Below are positions 5,268 through 7,695 of a stretch of DNA of 7,695 bases, piece after piece. The notes beneath the pieces were generated by a model, which ran no database searches, was not told the DNA's origin, and saw nothing but the letters and a program-made list of their open reading frames with translations. How positions within the stretch are numbered: the stretch's first letter is position 1; the number at the start of each line of letters is the position of its first letter. Source of the stretch: Spirochaetales bacterium (GTDB lineage: Bacteria > Spirochaetota > Spirochaetia > Treponematales > UBA12059); the NCBI GenBank assembly GCA_016938515.1, contig JAFGUM010000431.1:1-7695 (forward strand). The letters run 5' to 3'. The translations under genes and the position numbers were made by a program.

Positions 5268-6521
5268 TTACTCCCTGCGCAGCACCGTTACGCAGTTGGT
5301 GGCGGCGCTACCGCCAACGTTGAGCGATACACCCACGGTCGGCTTCTTGGCCGGCGCGAGGCCTATCGGCTCCCCGACCAGCTGCTTGTACAGCAGCGCG
5401 TGCATCGAGACGCCGGTGGCTCCCACGGGGTGGCCCTTTGCCTTGAGTCCGCCCGAAAGGTTGACGGACACCTTGTCATCAGCGCCAAAGCGGCCGGCGA
5501 CGTAGTCGTGTCCGGCGCGGCCATCCGATGACAGGCCGAGGGCTTCGGTGCACAGCAGCTGGTTTATCGTAAAGCAGTCGTGTACCTCGGCGATGTCTAT
5601 GTCGGCGGAGGAGATGCCGGCTTCACCGAATGCCTGCTTCGCGGCTTCCTTGGCGGCAAGGAGCTCGTGCATGTTGGAGCGATTGGAAATAGCCAGGCGC
5701 TCGCCGGCCTGCCCGATGCCCGCGACCCGGACAGCTTTGCCTTTGGCGAGGGCGGGGTGGTTCGGGCCAACGAGGACGACGCCGGCGGCTCCGTCTGTAA
5801 CGAGAGAGCAGTCGTGCAGGCGCAATGGCTCCGCTATCATCGGGTTCTTTTCCGGCGGTAGCGCCATGATGGCTTCAGCGGTAAAGAGGCCGAGCTTGTC
5901 TGACGGGCCGCCCTTGCCAAAGTGCGCGAGCGGGTTTTCAATACCGTTGCGGTAGCACAGCGCCGCGGCGCTCGCGAGCATGTGCTGTAGTTGCTCGTCG
6001 GTTAATTTATAATAGTCGCGGTAGCCCTTGGCGTACTCGGCGAACAGGCCGGGGAAGGTCATGCCGCGGCCGCCCTCCTCAGGCCAGAACGAGCACGTGG
6101 CGAGCGCGTGCGTAACGCCCTTGGTGTCAAGCAGGTTCATCTTCTCGACGCCGAGCACGAGGGCAGCGTCTACGCGGCCGGATTCTATGGCGTACATCGC
6201 TTCGTACAGCGCTACCGAGCCGGAAGCGCAGGCGTCCTCGCAGCGCGTCATGCGCTTGAACCGTAGCCCTATTGGGTCTATCTCCGTTGCAAAAGCCGCA
6301 ATGTGCTCCTGCTCCGCGAATAGACCGGGTGCGCACGAACCAACCCATACGCCGCCTATAGCCGAGGCTTCAACGCCGGCGTCGGCGAGCGCGCCCTTGC
6401 CCGCTTCGAGCATCAGGTCGTAGATGCTCGCCAGGTCGGTTACTTCGCCTGTTTCACGGTTCTTCTTGACGAGATTGCCAAACTTCGTGTTGTACGCGCC
6501 GACAATGCTTACTTTGGACAT
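5268..6521 (-). CDS. SCP-x-like thiolase (acetyl-CoA acetyltransferase family)
   Basis: This cytoplasmic thiolase of 417 residues would either cleave a 3-oxoacyl-CoA or condense acyl-CoAs by a Claisen reaction. Motifs in order: nucleophilic Cys98 in EDACASGS; VTDGAAGVVL (241-250); His314 and Cys316 in VHDCF; and His364 in GHPVGATG. The HDCF motif, with NVGGSAATN instead of the C-terminal CxGxG motif, is the mark of SCP-x/SCP2-type thiolases, where the Cys of HDCF takes the role of the second catalytic Cys. All catalytic positions are present, so it should be active. Substrate length cannot be judged. Start: AAGGAG (plus 6527-6532) lies 5 nt before the ATG. It follows the CoA-transferase gene on the same strand after a repeat-filled 238-bp gap, so co-transcription is plausible but not certain. 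A role in fatty-acid, branched-chain or 3-oxoacid metabolism is the likely range. Confidence 0.92.
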   Translation of the reverse strand: MSKVSIVGAYNTKFGNLVKKNRETGEVTDLASIYDLMLEAGKGALADAGVEASAIGGVWVGSCAPGLFAEQEHIAAFATEIDPIGLRFKRMTRCEDACASGSVALYEAMYAIESGRVDAALVLGVEKMNLLDTKGVTHALATCSFWPEEGGRGMTFPGLFAEYAKGYRDYYKLTDEQLQHMLASAAALCYRNGIENPLAHFGKGGPSDKLGLFTAEAIMALPPEKNPMIAEPLRLHDCSLVTDGAAGVVLVGPNHPALAKGKAVRVAGIGQAGERLAISNRSNMHELLAAKEAAKQAFGEAGISSADIDIAEVHDCFTINQLLCTEALGLSSDGRAGHDYVAGRFGADDKVSVNLSGGLKAKGHPVGATGVSMHALLYKQLVGEPIGLAPAKKPTVGVSLNVGGSAATNCVTVLRRE

Positions 6522-6546
6522 AAAAACTCCTTACAGGGATGGATAG

Positions 6547-6740
6547 GAAATTTGAACACAGAGACACGGAGAGGATGAGAAGAAAAGAGTAGGGAAATTG
6601 AACCACGGAGGCACGGAGCCAGCGCGAGCAGTGCGGAGCGCTGGGATAAGAGGAGAAATAAATTTTAAACCAGGAAAATCCCTTCCATTCATTTCTCTCT
6701 CTCTCATGTATTCCTCTGTGTCTCCGTGTCTCCGTGGCAA
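6547..6740. repeat. Interspersed repeat of CACGGAGA-type octamers in inverted arrangement
   Basis: The gap between the two leftward genes contains three arrays of an 8-bp unit close to CACGGAGA. The first is CACAGAGACACGGAG (6557-6571). The second is CCACGGAGGCACGGAG (6603-6618). The third, on the opposite strand, is CTCTGTGTCTCCGTGTCTCC (6714-6733) with GTGG after it (6734-6737). The second array and 6722-6737 are complementary at 15 of 16 positions, the odd one being a G-U pair. The first two arrays are each preceded by a GAAATTTGAA- or GAAATTGAA-like string, and so look like a direct duplication. An inner stem CCAGCGC (6619-6625) with GCGCTGG (6638-6644) lies between. Repeats of this type (translating as fragments such as RRHGDTE or SPCLCV) recur in many unrelated bacterial genomes. 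No protein is likely to be encoded here. Confidence 0.75.
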
Positions 6741-6759
6741 GCTCGGCATTGCGGTACCG

Positions 6760-7695
6760 CTAAATATAGCCAAGACTCTTTGCCTGGGCTGTGAGTTCTT
6801 CGCGGAACTCGGGGGCCGCGACCGCTATCAAGGCGCGGGTTCGTTCCCTGATAGTCCTGCCGCGGAGCTTGGCGACGCCGTGCTCGGTAACGACGTTGTC
6901 CACGAAGCTGCGATGCAGCGTTACCGCGCTGCCCAGTGCCAGGGTTGGCACGATCGTGCTCACGGTACCGCTCTTGGCGCTGGAATAGCACGCGATAATC
7001 GACTTGCCCAGGCCGTCGAAACCCGCCACCGCGCCTTGCGCCGTATCCGATTGACCGCCGGTGCCGGAGTACTGGCTGGTACCTATCGATTCGCTGGCGA
7101 CCTGGCCGGTGAAGTCCACAGCCAGGCAGGTGTTGATGGACACCATGCGCGAGTTCTGGGCTACCACCTTGGGGTCGTTTACCCAGCAGCCGCGCTGGAA
7201 CTCCACGGCTACGTTGTCGTCGAGCCAGTCGTACAGCTTGCGGCTGCCGAAGGCGAAGGTGGCTATAAATTTATCTTTTTTGAGTGACTTGCGGCGGTTG
7301 GTGATGACGCCCTGCTCGTACAGCGCCATCATCGAGTCGACGAGCATCTCGGTGTGGACGCCGAGGTCTTTCTTGTCCCGCAGGGCGAGAGCCGCGGCGT
7401 TGGGGATGCCGCCGATGCCGAGCTGTATCGTCGAGCCGTCGTCGACGAGGCTAGCTATGTGCTGGCCGATGAGCAGATCCGTTTCCGATGGCTCGGGAGC
7501 GGGCAGGCTGGGAACTTCCTGCTCGTGCTCTACGAACATGGTTACCTGGCTCACGTGCAGGTGGGTGTCGCCAAGCGTCCGGGGCAGGCGGGGGTTTACT
7601 TCCAGGATGACTATGCTGGCTGCCTCGAGTATGTCCTTCTCGTAGGTGATGCCCAGGGACAGGCTGACGAAGCCGTTGTGATCCGGCGGGGTGCA
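6760..7695 (-). CDS. 4-hydroxybutyrate/butyrate:acetate-type CoA-transferase, C-terminal part
   Basis: The gene enters from the right edge in an open frame with no start in the window; 311 residues are visible. It belongs to the acetyl-CoA hydrolase/transferase family and resembles 4-hydroxybutyrate CoA-transferase and butyryl-CoA:acetate CoA-transferase, which move CoA between carboxylic acids through a glutamyl-CoA thioester. Visible motifs: PPDHNGF at residues 3-9 of the fragment; GDTHLHVSQ at 42-50; the CoA-loop LGIGGIPNA at 92-100; GVHTEM at 112-117, whose Glu116 corresponds to the catalytic Glu238 of the Clostridium aminobutyricum enzyme; and DFTGQVASESIG with YSGTGGQSD at 194-217. From that alignment about 120 N-terminal residues are missing and the full length is near 430. 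A GTG at 7554 is internal and not the start, since homology continues upstream of it. The acyl partner (acetate, butyrate, 4-hydroxybutyrate, propionate) cannot be told. Its neighbour, a thiolase, fits acyl-CoA fermentation or degradation. Confidence 0.93.
   Translation of the reverse strand, partial: CTPPDHNGFVSLSLGITYEKDILEAASIVILEVNPRLPRTLGDTHLHVSQVTMFVEHEQEVPSLPAPEPSETDLLIGQHIASLVDDGSTIQLGIGGIPNAAALALRDKKDLGVHTEMLVDSMMALYEQGVITNRRKSLKKDKFIATFAFGSRKLYDWLDDNVAVEFQRGCWVNDPKVVAQNSRMVSINTCLAVDFTGQVASESIGTSQYSGTGGQSDTAQGAVAGFDGLGKSIIACYSSAKSGTVSTIVPTLALGSAVTLHRSFVDNVVTEHGVAKLRGRTIRERTRALIAVAAPEFREELTAQAKSLGYI

Noticed and set aside
6600..6740. CRISPR-like array in the repeat region
   Set aside because: The units are 8 bp, imperfect and partly inverted, without regular spacers, and no cas gene is present.
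6531..6773. 80-codon minus-strand frame in the gap, containing RRHGDTE and SPCLCV
   Set aside because: These peptides are the direct translation of the CACGGAGA-type repeat and recur as spurious proteins in many genomes.
6598..7287. 229-codon plus-strand frame over the CoA-transferase gene
   Set aside because: It starts inside the octamer repeat and runs antisense to a strongly conserved CoA-transferase, with low-complexity translation.
6760..7554. Start of the CoA-transferase at GTG 7554
   Set aside because: Family sequence (PPDHNGF, GDTHLHV) continues in frame upstream to the window edge, so this GTG codes an internal valine.

Overview
The window is about 7.7 kb of GC-rich bacterial DNA. 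The two edge genes are cut off and there are five complete genes between them. The organism is probably Gram-negative: there is a Sec-type signal peptide with an AxA-like cleavage site on a periplasmic binding protein, next to a membrane sensor kinase. Coding sequence uses ATA (Ile) and AGG (Arg) codons unusually often for its base composition. With the protein types present, a spirochaete-like or other anaerobic/fermentative lineage is my best guess. That guess rests on recall of similar proteins, not on a search.

Layout. Positions 1-315 (minus) hold the N-terminal 105 residues of a GPH/MelB-type sugar symporter. Positions 316-556 are a non-coding divergent spacer full of inverted repeats. 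Positions 557-1138 (plus) encode an unrecognised 193-residue helical protein. Positions 1204-2796 (plus) encode histidine ammonia-lyase (hutH) with an intact MIO triad. Positions 2854-3705 (plus) encode an exported PhnD-like substrate-binding protein. It overlaps by 8 nt a HisKA_2-type sensor histidine kinase at 3698-5194. A strong hairpin (5213-5244) separates this rightward block from a leftward block. The leftward block is an SCP-x-type thiolase (6521 to 5268), a 238-bp spacer built from CACGGAGA-like repeats, and the C-terminal 311 residues of a 4-hydroxybutyrate/butyrate-type CoA-transferase (7695 to 6760).

How the genes may work together. The binding protein and kinase look like a two-part extracellular sensor, a split version of the PhnD-domain/kinase arrangement known from TtrS. 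No response regulator lies in the window. HutH would deaminate histidine to urocanate, but no other hut gene is visible. The thiolase and CoA-transferase fit acyl-CoA metabolism (CoA transfer, then thiolysis or condensation). Likely promoters sit on the stop codon of the preceding gene at both hutH boundaries, so the rightward genes may be separately transcribed despite tight spacing.

The most unusual non-coding material is the divergent spacer. It contains a 115-bp dyad with 22-bp arms ending in TA, an internal perfect 10-bp hairpin, and a third copy of the arm motif that could form alternative pairings. I see no CRISPR array, tRNA, rRNA, transposase gene or defence system.
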